Assembly (NCBI RefSeq): GCF_007829835.1
Contig: NZ_VIWP01000005.1
Location: 248,001-312,000, forward strand
Length of the DNA: 64,000 bases
Direction of reading: 5' to 3'
Source: Neorhizobium alkalisoli
GTDB taxonomy: Bacteria > Pseudomonadota > Alphaproteobacteria > Rhizobiales > Rhizobiaceae
The first letter of the stretch is position 1. Each line of letters starts with the position of its first letter. The notes below the pieces were generated by a model, which was given only the letters and a program-made list of their open reading frames with translations, searched no databases and was not told where the DNA came from. This document shows positions 8,870 through 17,391 of this stretch, one piece after another. Position numbers and translations under genes: made by a program.

Positions 8870-9285
8870 CCGACACAAGCACCGTTCGCATCGAGCGAGA
8901 GATGTTGCATCCGCCAGAAAAGCTCTGGCGTGCACTGACGCAGCCTCACCTGATCGCGGAGTGGTTGATGAAGAACGACTTCGCTGCAGTCGTCGGCCAC
9001 CGTTTTAATCTCCGTGGCGAATGGGGTGGGGTGTTGGATTGTGAAGTCCTGGTTGTCGAGCCAAACAAGCAGCTGTCCTACACCTGGAATCATGTCCACG
9101 AGGACAGGGCTTATGACCTCAGGAGCGTGGTAACGCTGACGTTGACGCCGACCGCAAAGGGCACGCATCTCTGTATGGAGCAAACCGGCTTTCTGCCCGA
9201 TCAAAAGCAGGCTTTTCATGGGGCCCATCACGGATGGCAAGGCTTCCTGGAAAAGCTGGATGGCCTTGCGGCCAGCCTCGGCTGA
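8866..9285 (+). CDS. SRPBCC-domain protein (AHSA1/CalC-like)
   Basis: 139 residues beginning MTDTSTVRIEREMLHPPEKLW. I chose the ATG that overlaps the arsR stop (ATGA) rather than a longer upstream frame, because the START/AHSA1 fold begins here. VWRAL-type helix residues (KLWRALTQPHLIAEW) and the C-terminal HHGWQGFLEKLDGL helix are typical. These proteins hold a hydrophobic ligand in a cavity. The arsR-SRPBCC pair is a widespread two-gene module of unknown ligand. Confidence 0.85.
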   Translation: MTDTSTVRIEREMLHPPEKLWRALTQPHLIAEWLMKNDFAAVVGHRFNLRGEWGGVLDCEVLVVEPNKQLSYTWNHVHEDRAYDLRSVVTLTLTPTAKGTHLCMEQTGFLPDQKQAFHGAHHGWQGFLEKLDGLAASLG

Positions 9286-9406
9286 CCAGTGCACCCGATC
9301 ATCTCCCATACTGCCTGCGCGAAGTGAAGACGGGAGAACGGGCCCTGACGCCGCGCCCTATCTCCTATGGCGGCGGTTATTCTATACACAATCTGGAGGC
9401 ATATTT

Positions 9407-9604
9407 ATGAATTGGAGCAGATGTTTACGGCAAGCTCACCGGTGGATATCGATAGTATTCACCCTGACAGTCATCGCCAATTTTGTGACGATGGCTTTCG
9501 GTCAGCCGCCCGCTTGGGTCGTTTATTCGCCGCTATTGCCGCTGTTCCTGTTGCTCGGCAGCGGCCTTTATCTGTTCGTTCTCCCCTACGCGGTGAAGCA
9601 ATGA
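9407..9604 (+). CDS. Small two-helix membrane protein
   Basis: 65 residues from an ATG preceded by CTGGAGGC. Two hydrophobic segments, WISIVFTLTVIANFVTMAF and LLPLFLLLGSGLYLFVLPYAV, predict an integral membrane hairpin. It lies 121 bases after the SRPBCC gene on the same strand and could be the third gene of that unit. No family is recognised with certainty. Confidence 0.65.
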   Translation: MNWSRCLRQAHRWISIVFTLTVIANFVTMAFGQPPAWVVYSPLLPLFLLLGSGLYLFVLPYAVKQ

Positions 9605-9673
9605 TTTTCCTCTTCTGATTTCGTCCGCTCCGGGCCGAAGGCTGACACCCACCACCCCATCATCTCTCAAGTG

Positions 9674-9705
9674 AGGCTCGCGCCGGTCCATCGGGGCGCG
9701 AGCCT
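9674..9705 (+). terminator. Stem-loop, possible terminator
   Basis: A perfect 11-base inverted repeat AGGCTCGCGCC/GGCGCGAGCCT. There is no following T run, so intrinsic termination would be weak. Confidence 0.45.
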
Positions 9706-9784
9706 TATGTCGGATAAAGTCCGGATCGAGATCACTTAAGGGAGGCCACGTTCGGACAATGCGTGGCGTCGGCCGTTAAGTCGA

Positions 9785-10186
9785 TTATTGTGCCTGCTTT
9801 TTCCCGCCGGGTCTCTCATCAGCCGAGAGAGTGCCGTTGCCATCCTTGTCGAGCCGCTTGAACCGAAGATCGACTATCTTCTTAAGTTCGGCGGCATCAA
9901 TCGATCCGTCATGATTCGCATCGATATGGTCGAATCGTTTGCCCAGCGTAGTCGCATCACCTGTCGGGCGCGCGGCCATGAATTCCGCTCGGCTGACGAG
10001 ATGATTGCCATCCTTGTCTGCCTTGAAGAAGATCGCCTGCTGCCGGGCTTCGAACTGGGCAAGGGTCATGTCCTTCGGTGTCTGCGCGTTCGCTGCGAAG
10101 GAACCCTGTGTTGCGATCAGCAGAAGGGCGGCGGCAGATCCGGCGCACAAACCGAGAGAACGCATCCGGCTCAATGGTTTCATCAT
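9785..10186 (-). CDS. Secreted EF-hand calcium-binding protein
   Basis: 133 residues with a signal peptide ending near SFAANAQ. Three EF-hand loops are readable: DKDGNHLVSRAE (57-68), DANHDGSIDAAE (89-100) and DKDGNGTLSADE (113-124). The second and third have all canonical ligands, while the first is less regular. Such small periplasmic calmodulin-like proteins are common in rhizobia and their partners are unknown. AAGGAA precedes the ATGATG start. The leader holds a stable hairpin at 10216-10235. Confidence 0.85.
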   Translation of the reverse strand: MMKPLSRMRSLGLCAGSAAALLLIATQGSFAANAQTPKDMTLAQFEARQQAIFFKADKDGNHLVSRAEFMAARPTGDATTLGKRFDHIDANHDGSIDAAELKKIVDLRFKRLDKDGNGTLSADERPGGKKQAQ

Positions 10187-10215
10187 GTCATTTCCTTACT
10201 TGAGACTGTGAAACA

Positions 10216-10235
10216 GCCTGGTCTTCGAACCAGGC
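10216..10235. other. Hairpin in the EF-hand gene leader
   Basis: GCCTGGT and ACCAGGC pair around a short CTTCGA loop, about 30 bases before the start codon on the minus strand. It could be a leader structure or an upstream gene boundary. The rest of the 290-base gap shows nothing else recognisable apart from the terminator at 10426. Confidence 0.4.
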
Positions 10236-10425
10236 CGTCGTGATGCCAGTAACGAACTTTCGAACAGCCCGGTGCTTTTAAAGCTGGGCATATTCGTTGC
10301 GCGGAACTCGCCGCCCTTTCCGTCGCGTGAAATCAAGTTTTTTTTGAGAGGAGCGATAAACTCGCAAGCCGCGAGAAATAGGCCTCGGCTTTGGTGATGT
10401 GTCGCCTGTCCGCCGCCCCATCATC

Positions 10426-10460
10426 AAAAGCCCGGTCCGGATGAACCTAGCCGGGCTTTT
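10426..10460. terminator. Bidirectional terminator
   Basis: AAAAGCCCGG pairs with CCGGGCTTTT, so it has a T run on either strand. It lies 18 bases past the end of the GIN-domain gene (minus strand), which it should terminate. Confidence 0.8.
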
Positions 10461-10477
10461 GCGTCAAAAGCGCGATC

Positions 10478-11188
10478 TCAAGGCATCCGCACGATGCGGC
10501 CGTTGCCCCGGATATCCGAGCGCCGCAGAACCGGATTGCCGAACAGTTCGACATTGCCGTTTCCGGAAATCACCACATCCGCATCGACCCTAGCGGTCAT
10601 TTTCGCGTCGCCGTTTCCGCGAATGTCCACCTGCGCCGATTGCGCGGTCAGGTCCTTGAATTGCACGGCGCCGGAGCCGGAAATGTTGAGGCCGACGATA
10701 TCGACTGTCCCGCTAGCCGTGGATTTGCCGCTGCCCCGGATGTTCAGTTCCAGCTGCGGCTGATCGAGCTGCGCAAGCGTCAGTTCGCCATTGCCGAGCA
10801 TGTCCCAGCGGGTGATTGCCGGTCCTGAAAGTTTGACCTCAAGCCGGGTCGCGAACCAGCCGGGATCGCAATCCAGCTCCAGCCGCCCGGCCTCGATCCT
10901 GACATGGCCGAGCAGGTCGGGATCGCCGCTGACGATCGCTTCCGCCGTATCGCCCGGCAGATAATAGACCGAGGCCGGCAGGTCGATCGCGAAACGATCA
11001 CCGGCCTCGAAGGGCAGCGTCACCTGTTTCTGGGTAGAACCCGTCGCCTCGCATGTCCGGCCTACATTCCACAGATGCGCCGCATCGGCCCAGTCCGCGC
11101 CGGAAAGCAGGGCGCCGAGCGTCAGGAAACCGACGGCCCCCATCAAGCCTGCAATTGCCACATGCCCCAATGTCCGTGTCATGCCCAT
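10478..11188 (-). CDS. GIN-domain (DUF2807) protein
   Basis: 236 residues. An N-terminal membrane segment (VAIAGLMGAVGFLTLGALL) precedes a repetitive beta-helical region with recurring N-G/S-G motifs: LNIRGSGKS, LNISGSGA, VDIRGNGDA, VVISGNGNV, SDIRGNGR. This is the putative head-GIN/DUF2807 fold. It is the third gene of a PadR-HAAS-GIN set found in many bacteria, presumably an envelope-associated partner of the HAAS membrane protein. Precise function is unknown. Confidence 0.75.
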   Translation of the reverse strand: MGMTRTLGHVAIAGLMGAVGFLTLGALLSGADWADAAHLWNVGRTCEATGSTQKQVTLPFEAGDRFAIDLPASVYYLPGDTAEAIVSGDPDLLGHVRIEAGRLELDCDPGWFATRLEVKLSGPAITRWDMLGNGELTLAQLDQPQLELNIRGSGKSTASGTVDIVGLNISGSGAVQFKDLTAQSAQVDIRGNGDAKMTARVDADVVISGNGNVELFGNPVLRRSDIRGNGRIVRMP

Positions 11189-11242
11189 TCCCTCCAGAAA
11201 AACGGTTTGAAAAGAGTTTGAATTTTCAGATGTCTTGAATTC

Positions 11243-11812
11243 TCAGGCTTCATGTCGGGCCGGCTGGGCCAGACGGAAATGCAGTCTTGCGTAATGGCCG
11301 AGCGTGCGAATGCCGGCCCCAAATCCGATCAGAAGCAGGGCGCCAAATCCGATAAAGGCGCTCAAAAGCCCGGCACCGACGCAGAGGCGGGCCAGAATTT
11401 CCATCACCGTGCCATCGGCGTGGAACAGGGCGGAGAGGATGATCTTCACACCGACCGCGCCGACGGCAAAAAGCCCGATCCCGAAACCCGCTGTGACCAG
11501 CGTTGCGACAATCAGCAGCGGCAACAGGAAAAAAATGTCGACGAAGGCGAGTGCGGCAAGCGCCATCGCAGCCGCAGCGAGATTGGAAAGGCTCCGGTCG
11601 CTTTCGAACCGCCGCAGCCCGATATCGGCACGCAATTCGCGGGCAATGCGGGCAGGATCGCCGAGCGCTGCGGCAACCTCCGCCTCGCTGCGCCCATGCG
11701 CCTGCGATTCCTCGAAATGCGCTGCATAATCGGCGACGATCTCGGCAATCTCTGCGGCCGGAAGACCGGCAAGAGAGCGCCTGAGGCCATCTAGAAAGGC
11801 ATCCTTCGTCAT
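11243..11812 (-). CDS. HAAS-domain (DUF1700) membrane protein
   Basis: 189 residues. The first 75 form the HAAS signalling domain: FLDGLRRSLAGLPAAEIAEIVADYAAHFEE, then GRSEAEVAAALGDPARIARELRAD. Three or four membrane segments follow. HAAS proteins are usually encoded next to PadR regulators and are thought to couple with them. The start overlaps the padR stop by four bases, and the gene is followed 54 bases later by the GIN-domain gene. Confidence 0.85.
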   Translation of the reverse strand: MTKDAFLDGLRRSLAGLPAAEIAEIVADYAAHFEESQAHGRSEAEVAAALGDPARIARELRADIGLRRFESDRSLSNLAAAAMALAALAFVDIFFLLPLLIVATLVTAGFGIGLFAVGAVGVKIILSALFHADGTVMEILARLCVGAGLLSAFIGFGALLLIGFGAGIRTLGHYARLHFRLAQPARHEA

Positions 11813-12138
11813 GACAAATCCTCCAGAAGTGTATCGACGGCAACCGTGAAGGCACGCCAGTCGCTGCGATGCGTTTCGAAAACCGTCTGCCCGAGTTCCG
11901 TCAGCCGGTAATATTTTCGCGGCGGACCGCTGCTCGACTCGACGATGCGGGTGGCAACCAGTCCATCCGTCTGCATGCGCCGCATCAGCGGATAGATCGT
12001 GCCTTCGCCCATGCCGACGGCCGAGACGAGCGTGCTGGCGATCTCGTAACCGTAACTTTCGCCGCGCGACAGCACGGCCAGCACGCAGAGATCGAGAACG
12101 CCCTTCCGCAATTGAATTTGGATTGAGTCAGCCATCAT
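11809..12138 (-). CDS. PadR-family transcriptional regulator
   Basis: 109 residues from the first of two adjacent ATGs after GGAGGC. A longer frame to 12168 lacks a ribosome-binding site and runs into the promoter. The PadR winged helix is clear: RKGVLDLCVLAVLSRGESYGYEIAS, then GEGTIYPLMRRMQTDGLV and the GPPRKYYRLTELG wing. It is first in the operon with the HAAS and GIN genes and probably autorepresses through the tandem sites upstream. Confidence 0.9.
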   Translation of the reverse strand: MMADSIQIQLRKGVLDLCVLAVLSRGESYGYEIASTLVSAVGMGEGTIYPLMRRMQTDGLVATRIVESSSGPPRKYYRLTELGQTVFETHRSDWRAFTVAVDTLLEDLS

Positions 12139-12156
12139 GCCTCCAGATCTGCATTT

Positions 12157-12198
12157 TATATAACGCAAGATACCTTGTTATGCAAGATACCTTGCTAT
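12157..12198 (-). promoter_or_regulatory. padR promoter with tandem PadR-type operators
   Basis: On the minus strand TTGCAT (12185-12180), 17 bases, then TATATA (12162-12157) form a strong promoter. Two direct 17-base repeats (12165-12181 and 12182-12198) each contain GCAAGATACCTTG, itself an inverted repeat GCAAG-N4-CTTG(C). They cover the spacer and the -35 box, an arrangement expected for autorepression by a PadR dimer pair. Confidence 0.75.
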
Positions 12199-12497
12199 GC
12201 GTTGATCATGCGCCTGCAAACGGGCGAAATAGCGAGGTTTTTCAATGCAGAAGGGCCGCTCGGTATCTCTGGCCGAAGAAAACACGCTTCGGTGAAAGGC
12301 AAAATCACTGACAGATCGAAGCCCGAAAACACCGGTAGCGCGGATGCTGTGACTGGATTGGATTCAAGTCCGTCGCGGCCGGGATCGTCAGCTCAACGAA
12401 TGCAATTGATAAAAATCAAGACCAGGCGCTTCCAACCTGGGCGCGAGGCGCTAACTTGTATGCGTTTTAATGCATGTTTCATGAACGATAAAAGGTA
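12199..12497. other. Upstream region of the RTX gene
   Basis: About 300 bases without a credible gene. It contains a short inverted repeat CCAGGCGC/CCTGGGCGC around 12421-12450 and little else that can be named. Confidence 0.4.
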
Positions 12498-13682
12498 ATG
12501 AATTCGATGATCAGTGGAAATGTAAAGCTCGAACTGCTCTATCCGACAGTCGATCAGGCAGCGATTTACCCCGTCACCAAACCGCTCAGCGACAGCGAGA
12601 TCGAGTTTACCAAGGACGATCTTCATCCGACGGGCCGCGATCCGGTCGCAGTCCAGCACGATATTACCGGCTCGATCTACACATTCACGATCATGGCCAA
12701 CACCAGCTGGTTTTTCGATTCCAGCACGGCCGCCAATGACTATGTCCTGACCTTCGACAGTCTCGGCGGCACGTCCGGCAAGACGTTTTACAGCGCCGAT
12801 ATCCTGACCAACGACATGAGCTTTGCAGCAGATGATGTAACGGCCTCCGGCAACAAGCTCGACATCGACCTTTCGGGACATATTTACAAGCCGAATGCCG
12901 TGCTTTCGGTCCAGCTCGGTTTTGCCTATACCGGCAAGGGCGGCGCAGACCGTCTGGTCGGCGACAATGGCCGCGACATGCTGAATGGCGGTGCGGGCAA
13001 TGACAAGCTGATCGGTGGCGCAGGCGCAGACAAGCTGGTGGGCGGCACGGGCTCCGACACCGCCTCCTATATCACCGCCGCCAGCGGCGTCACCGCCGAC
13101 CTGACAAAACCCTCGTCCAACAAGGGCGATGCGAAGGGCGACACCTACAGCTCGATCGAAAACCTCGAAGGCTCGAAATTCACCGACCGCCTGTTCGGCG
13201 ATGCCGGCAAGAACGTGCTGAAGGGCGATGCCGGCAATGACGTTCTTCAGGGTGCGGCCGGAAACGACAGCCTTTATGGTGGCAATGGCAATGACCGCCT
13301 TTATGGTGGAACCGGCAATGACAAGCTTTATGGCGGGCTCGGTGCAGACGACCTTTACGGCGGCACCGGCAACGACATCTTCTATTTCACGTCAGACAAG
13401 GATTCCACGGTTTCCGCCGCCGGCCGCGACACGATCTTCGATTTTGAGATCGGCGACAAGATCCATCTGGTCGGCATTGATGCAGACACGACCCATGCCG
13501 GCAACCAGAAATTCGACTTCATCGGAACCTCCGCCTTTTCCGGTGATGCCGGCGAACTGCGCTACAAGAAGATGGCCTCCGACACCGTCATCTATGGCGA
13601 CCTGAACGGCGACAAAAAGGCCGATTTCTCGATCCATCTCGACGACGCCGTCGCCTTGCAGAAGAGCTATTTCTTCCTCTAA
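12498..13682 (+). CDS. RTX calcium-binding secreted protein
   Basis: 394 residues, no Sec signal. Residues 1-145 form a unique beta-rich N-terminal region. Nonapeptide RTX repeats follow in two blocks (about 150-185 and 230-300), for example NGGAGNDKLIGGAG and YGGNGNDRLYGGTGNDKLYGG, which bind calcium. The C-terminal about 90 residues (DTIFDFEIGDKIHLVGIDAD onward) are a serralysin/M10_C-like module and carry the uncleaved type I secretion signal. The same C-terminal module is found in the second RTX gene at 23904. No type I exporter is encoded nearby. Confidence 0.85.
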   Translation: MNSMISGNVKLELLYPTVDQAAIYPVTKPLSDSEIEFTKDDLHPTGRDPVAVQHDITGSIYTFTIMANTSWFFDSSTAANDYVLTFDSLGGTSGKTFYSADILTNDMSFAADDVTASGNKLDIDLSGHIYKPNAVLSVQLGFAYTGKGGADRLVGDNGRDMLNGGAGNDKLIGGAGADKLVGGTGSDTASYITAASGVTADLTKPSSNKGDAKGDTYSSIENLEGSKFTDRLFGDAGKNVLKGDAGNDVLQGAAGNDSLYGGNGNDRLYGGTGNDKLYGGLGADDLYGGTGNDIFYFTSDKDSTVSAAGRDTIFDFEIGDKIHLVGIDADTTHAGNQKFDFIGTSAFSGDAGELRYKKMASDTVIYGDLNGDKKADFSIHLDDAVALQKSYFFL

Positions 13683-13703
13683 AAAAATGCCTCTATCCCC
13701 TCC

Positions 13704-13787
13704 GTCATCCTCGGGCTTGTCCCGAGGATCTGCAGGTGCCTGATATATCCGACGTGGTTAGATCCTCGGGACAAGCCCGAGGATGAC
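13704..13787. repeat. Long inverted repeat
   Basis: Two perfect 27-base arms (13704-13730 and 13761-13787) separated by 30 bases. Each arm is itself a hairpin, CCTCGGG/CCCGAGG. It follows the RTX gene and may stop transcription. Similar elements occur dispersed in rhizobial genomes (general knowledge). Confidence 0.75.
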
Positions 13788-13959
13788 GATCCTTAAGCCA
13801 CGCGGCCTGCCAGACAAGCAGAACCGCGAAACCCACCCCCTCCTTCTCCAACGCCGCTTTTCGTCATTGGAGAATTTTCCGGCTTCGGTGTATCACATGG
13901 GCGCCGCGGCCCGATCGGGCGGCGCGGCGACAAGACCGACTGTCGAAAGAACGCGTGGC

Positions 13960-14532
13960 ATGGAAAATACGGCGGAAACGGCCGAAGGCGGCTTTGATGT
14001 CGGCGAACGCCTGCGCATGGTGCGCGAAAACCATGGCCTTTCGCAGCGCGGTCTGGCGGTCAAGGCCGGCGTTACCCATTCGCTGATCTCGCTGATCGAA
14101 AAGAACAAGGTCAGCCCCTCCGTCGCCTCGCTCAAAAAAATCCTCGAAGCGATCGCCTATCCGCTCACCGATTTCTTCGCTCTCACCCTGCCTCCGGTCG
14201 ACCAGATCTTTTACCGCGCCGACGAGCTGACGCCGCTTTCGGCAAACGGGGTCACCCTTCTGCAGGTCGGTGATGCCAAATCCCACAGCGTCCAGGTGTT
14301 TCACGAATTCTACGAACCCGGCGCCGATACCGGTGAGACCATGCTGGCCCATGAGGCCGAAGAGGGTGGCGTCGTGGTCGCCGGCGAGCTGGAACTGACG
14401 GTCGGTAACCAGACCCGCATCCTCAGACGCGGCGATGCTTTTCTGTTCGACAGCCGCCTGCCGCACCGTTTTCGCAATGTCGGAACCGAGCGCTGCGAGG
14501 TGGTCAGCGCAGTCACTCCGCCCTATCTCTGA
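13960..14532 (+). CDS. XRE-cupin transcriptional regulator (PuuR-like)
   Basis: 190 residues from the ATG of MENTAETAEGGFDVGERLRM. A longer frame exists, but its first part reads through the inverted repeat. The helix-turn-helix is GERLRMVRENHGLSQRGLAVKAGVTHSLISLIEKNKVSPS (about 17-56), followed by a C-terminal cupin barrel (EEGGVVVAGELELTVGNQ, GDAFLFDSRLPHRFRN). XRE-cupin proteins of this type govern amine, putrescine or GABA catabolism, which fits the following aldehyde dehydrogenase. Confidence 0.82.
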   Translation: MENTAETAEGGFDVGERLRMVRENHGLSQRGLAVKAGVTHSLISLIEKNKVSPSVASLKKILEAIAYPLTDFFALTLPPVDQIFYRADELTPLSANGVTLLQVGDAKSHSVQVFHEFYEPGADTGETMLAHEAEEGGVVVAGELELTVGNQTRILRRGDAFLFDSRLPHRFRNVGTERCEVVSAVTPPYL

Positions 14533-14566
14533 CGAACCATCCTCAGGACCGGAAGCGCCCAAAAAT

Positions 14567-14580
14567 CTAATCGATATTAG
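14567..14580. promoter_or_regulatory. Possible operator before the aldehyde dehydrogenase gene
   Basis: CTAATCGATATTAG has inverted arms CTAAT/ATTAG around CGAT. It is the only clear palindrome in the 189-base gap between the XRE-cupin gene and its presumed target. Confidence 0.4.
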
Positions 14581-14721
14581 TATGACTTTATTGCCGCCAC
14601 GGCGTTGATTGTCGGCAGTCTATGTCTTAACTCAGCAACCGGAACATTTCACGCCTCTGCCGGCGGCACCGGACCATGGATCGGGCCGCCTTCCGCGATT
14701 TAAAAACCGAAAGTGGACACC

Positions 14722-16158
14722 ATGCAGACCTATCCCGACGTCAAACTTTTCATCAACGGCGAATGGCGCGATGCGCTGGCCGGCGAGACCATCGAAGTCA
14801 CCGATCCGGCGACCGATGAAGTGATCGGCAAGATTGCCCATGCCCGCAAGGCCGACATGGATCTGGCGCTCGAAGCCGCCGACAAGGGTTTTAAGGTCTG
14901 GCGCGACACCTCGCCCTTCGACCGTTCCAAGCTGATGCGCAAGGCCGCCGACATTCTGCGCGAGCGTGCCGATGCGATCGCCTACATGATGACCCGCGAA
15001 CAGGGCAAGCCGCTGGCCCAGTCGAAGATGGAAATCATGGGCGCCGCCGATACGATCGACTGGTTCGCCGAAGAAGCCCGTCGCACCTACGGCCAGATCA
15101 TCCCGGCCCGTTTTTCCGGCGTCAACCAGATGACGATCAAGCTGCCGGTCGGCCCGGTCGCCGCCTTCACGCCGTGGAATTTCCCGATCAACCAGATCGT
15201 CCGCAAGCTGTCCGCCGCCGTTTCCACCGGCTGCTCGATCATCGTCAAGGCCCCGGAAGAAACCCCGGCTTCACCTGCTGAACTGATCCGCGCCTTCGCC
15301 GATGCCGGCATTCCGGCTGGCGTCGTCAACCTGATCTACGGCATCCCGGCCGAAATTTCGGAATACCTGATCCCGCATCCGGTCATCCGCAAGATTTCCT
15401 TCACCGGCTCGACGCCGATCGGCAAGCATCTCGCAGCCCTCGCCGGCAAGCACATGAAGCGCGCCACGATGGAACTCGGCGGCCATGCACCAGTCATGAT
15501 CTTCAATGATGCCGATCTCGAAAAGGCGATCGAAGTCACCGCCATGTCGAAATTCCGCAATGCCGGCCAGGTCTGCGTTGCCCCGACCCGCTTCCTGATC
15601 CAGGACGGCGTTGCCGACCAGTTCATGGAAGGTTTCGTCAAGGCTGCGAAGGCAATCAAGGTCGGCAACGGTCTCGATGCCGACACGACCATGGGCCCGC
15701 TCGCCAACGAGCGCCGTATCCCGGCCATGGAAGCGCTGATCCAGGACGCCGTGAAGAGCGGCGCAGACCTGAAGACCGGCGGCAACCGCATCGGCAACAA
15801 GGGCAATTTCTTCGAGCCGACCGTTCTTGCCAACGTTCCGACCTCGGCCAAGATCATGAACGACGAGCCCTTTGGCCCGGTCGCGATCGTCAACCGCTTC
15901 TCGACCTATGAAGAAGCGATCGAAGAAGCCAACCGCCTGCCCTTCGGCCTCGCATCTTATGCCTTCACCGGCTCGGTCAAGACCGCCCACATGCTCGGCC
16001 GCCAGGTCGAAGCCGGCATGCTGACCATCAACCACAACGGCCTTGCCCTGCCGGAAGTACCGTTCGGCGGCATGAAGGATTCGGGCTATGGCACGGAAGG
16101 CGGTTCGGAAGCCGTTCAGGCCTATCTCGAAACCAAGTATGTTTCGCAGATGAACTGA
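14722..16158 (+). CDS. NAD(P)-dependent aldehyde dehydrogenase, succinate-semialdehyde type
   Basis: 478 residues from the ATG at 14722; an in-frame GTG at 14713 is the alternative. It oxidises an aldehyde to the acid. The catalytic cysteine lies in FRNAGQVCVAPTRF and the glutamate in ATMELGGHAPVMIF. FTPWNFPINQIVRK, FTGSTPIGK and the C-terminal PFGGMKDSGYGTEGG are ALDH superfamily signatures closest to GabD/semialdehyde dehydrogenases. The XRE-cupin regulator upstream supports a GABA or polyamine-derived substrate, but hydroxylated or sugar-derived semialdehydes are possible. A terminator follows. Confidence 0.87.
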   Translation: MQTYPDVKLFINGEWRDALAGETIEVTDPATDEVIGKIAHARKADMDLALEAADKGFKVWRDTSPFDRSKLMRKAADILRERADAIAYMMTREQGKPLAQSKMEIMGAADTIDWFAEEARRTYGQIIPARFSGVNQMTIKLPVGPVAAFTPWNFPINQIVRKLSAAVSTGCSIIVKAPEETPASPAELIRAFADAGIPAGVVNLIYGIPAEISEYLIPHPVIRKISFTGSTPIGKHLAALAGKHMKRATMELGGHAPVMIFNDADLEKAIEVTAMSKFRNAGQVCVAPTRFLIQDGVADQFMEGFVKAAKAIKVGNGLDADTTMGPLANERRIPAMEALIQDAVKSGADLKTGGNRIGNKGNFFEPTVLANVPTSAKIMNDEPFGPVAIVNRFSTYEEAIEEANRLPFGLASYAFTGSVKTAHMLGRQVEAGMLTINHNGLALPEVPFGGMKDSGYGTEGGSEAVQAYLETKYVSQMN

Positions 16159-16185
16159 GACCCATGGGTTTTGCGATGATCTTTG

Positions 16186-16222
16186 AACCGGCCGGAGTGA
16201 AAGCTCCGGCCGGTTTTGTTTT
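16186..16222 (+). terminator. Rho-independent terminator
   Basis: AACCGGCCGGAG pairs with CTCCGGCCGGTT, followed by TTGTTTT. It closes the aldehyde dehydrogenase unit. Confidence 0.9.
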
Positions 16223-16273
16223 GCCCTCTTGCTGTTACCCATCAACTCGAATACCAAAACAAAACGGGAACAT

Positions 16274-17386
16274 ATGGATGGCATCATGGCTGAAACCGAA
16301 TCCGCGCCGCTGCTAAAAGAAATCTTCAACCGCGCCCGCCTCGAGCATTTCGCGCGGGAAACGACGACGGTCTATCCGGCTTTCGATGGCGAGCGTTTTC
16401 TGGCCCTCACCTCGCAGAACCTCAACGCGCTCAGCATCATGCAGCGGCTGCGCCAGATTGCGCTCGCCTATCACGCCGTCCTGCCCGGCGGGTTCGAGAA
16501 GAATATCGAAATCCTATGGGCGCTTGCACCGCGCATCGGCCACGGCTTTGCCTCGATCACTCTGCCGGAATATGTGGCGCTACACGGCAAGGACCATTTT
16601 GACCTGTCGATGCAGGCACTAGCCTATTTCACCCGCTTCGGCTCCTCCGAATTCGCGATCCGGCATTTCCTTCAGGACGATCTCGCCCGCACTCTCAAGG
16701 TGATGGAGGTGTGGTCGCTGGACGACAACGAACATGTTCGCCGCCTCGCCAGCGAAGGCTGCCGCCCGCGCCTGCCATGGTCCTTCCAGCTGAAGGCATT
16801 GATCGCCGATCCCTCCCCGGTCGCTACCATTCTGGAAAACCTGAAAAGCGACCCGAGCCTCTATGTCCGCAAATCCGTCGCAAACCACCTGAACGACATC
16901 ACCAAGGACCATCCGGCCTGGGTGTTCGAAAAGATCGCCGACTGGGACCAGGAGGATGCCCACACCGCCTGGATCATGAAACAGGCGCTACGCACCCTGA
17001 TCAAGAAGGGTGATACCCGCGCCCTCCACCTGTTCGGCGCCGGCCACAAACCGGATGTCGCGGTCGAGGCCTTTTCGGTTACCCCGTCATCGCTGAAACT
17101 CGGCGGTGCGGTGAAGATCGCGGCAAGCCTGCGCTCCACCGCGACAGGCCCGCAAAAGCTCCTGATCGACTATGCCGTCCACTACGTGAAGAAGGCCGGC
17201 GGCACCTCGAAAAAGGTGTTCAAGTGGAAGGAGCTGACCCTTGCCCCCGGCGCCAGCGCCGAACTTTCCATCAGCCGCGCCATACGCGATTTTACGACGC
17301 GAGTGCATTACGCGGGAAACCATCCGGTCGAACTGATCGTCAATGGCGAGGTTTTGGCCGAGGGAGCGTTCGAGCTTTTGGAGTGA
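16274..17386 (+). CDS. alkC: AlkC-like DNA alkylation repair glycosylase
   Basis: 370 residues from the ATG preceded by ACGGGAAC (16274); another Met lies four codons in. The N-terminal about 255 residues are helical HEAT-like repeats as in AlkC/AlkD glycosylases, including NEHVRRLASEGCRPRLPW and DPSLYVRKSVANHLND, a pattern shared by this superfamily. The last about 110 residues (VAVEAFSVTPSSLKLGG onward) form an immunoglobulin-like beta domain, found in some AlkC proteins. It would excise alkylated purines. It is followed by the toxin-antitoxin pair on the other strand. Confidence 0.78.
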   Translation: MDGIMAETESAPLLKEIFNRARLEHFARETTTVYPAFDGERFLALTSQNLNALSIMQRLRQIALAYHAVLPGGFEKNIEILWALAPRIGHGFASITLPEYVALHGKDHFDLSMQALAYFTRFGSSEFAIRHFLQDDLARTLKVMEVWSLDDNEHVRRLASEGCRPRLPWSFQLKALIADPSPVATILENLKSDPSLYVRKSVANHLNDITKDHPAWVFEKIADWDQEDAHTAWIMKQALRTLIKKGDTRALHLFGAGHKPDVAVEAFSVTPSSLKLGGAVKIAASLRSTATGPQKLLIDYAVHYVKKAGGTSKKVFKWKELTLAPGASAELSISRAIRDFTTRVHYAGNHPVELIVNGEVLAEGAFELLE

Positions 17387-17391
17387 GGCGC

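Noticed and set aside
12945..13400. Tandem DNA repeat or CRISPR-like array
   Set aside because: The periodicity is the nonapeptide RTX coding repeat, without spacers and in one open frame.
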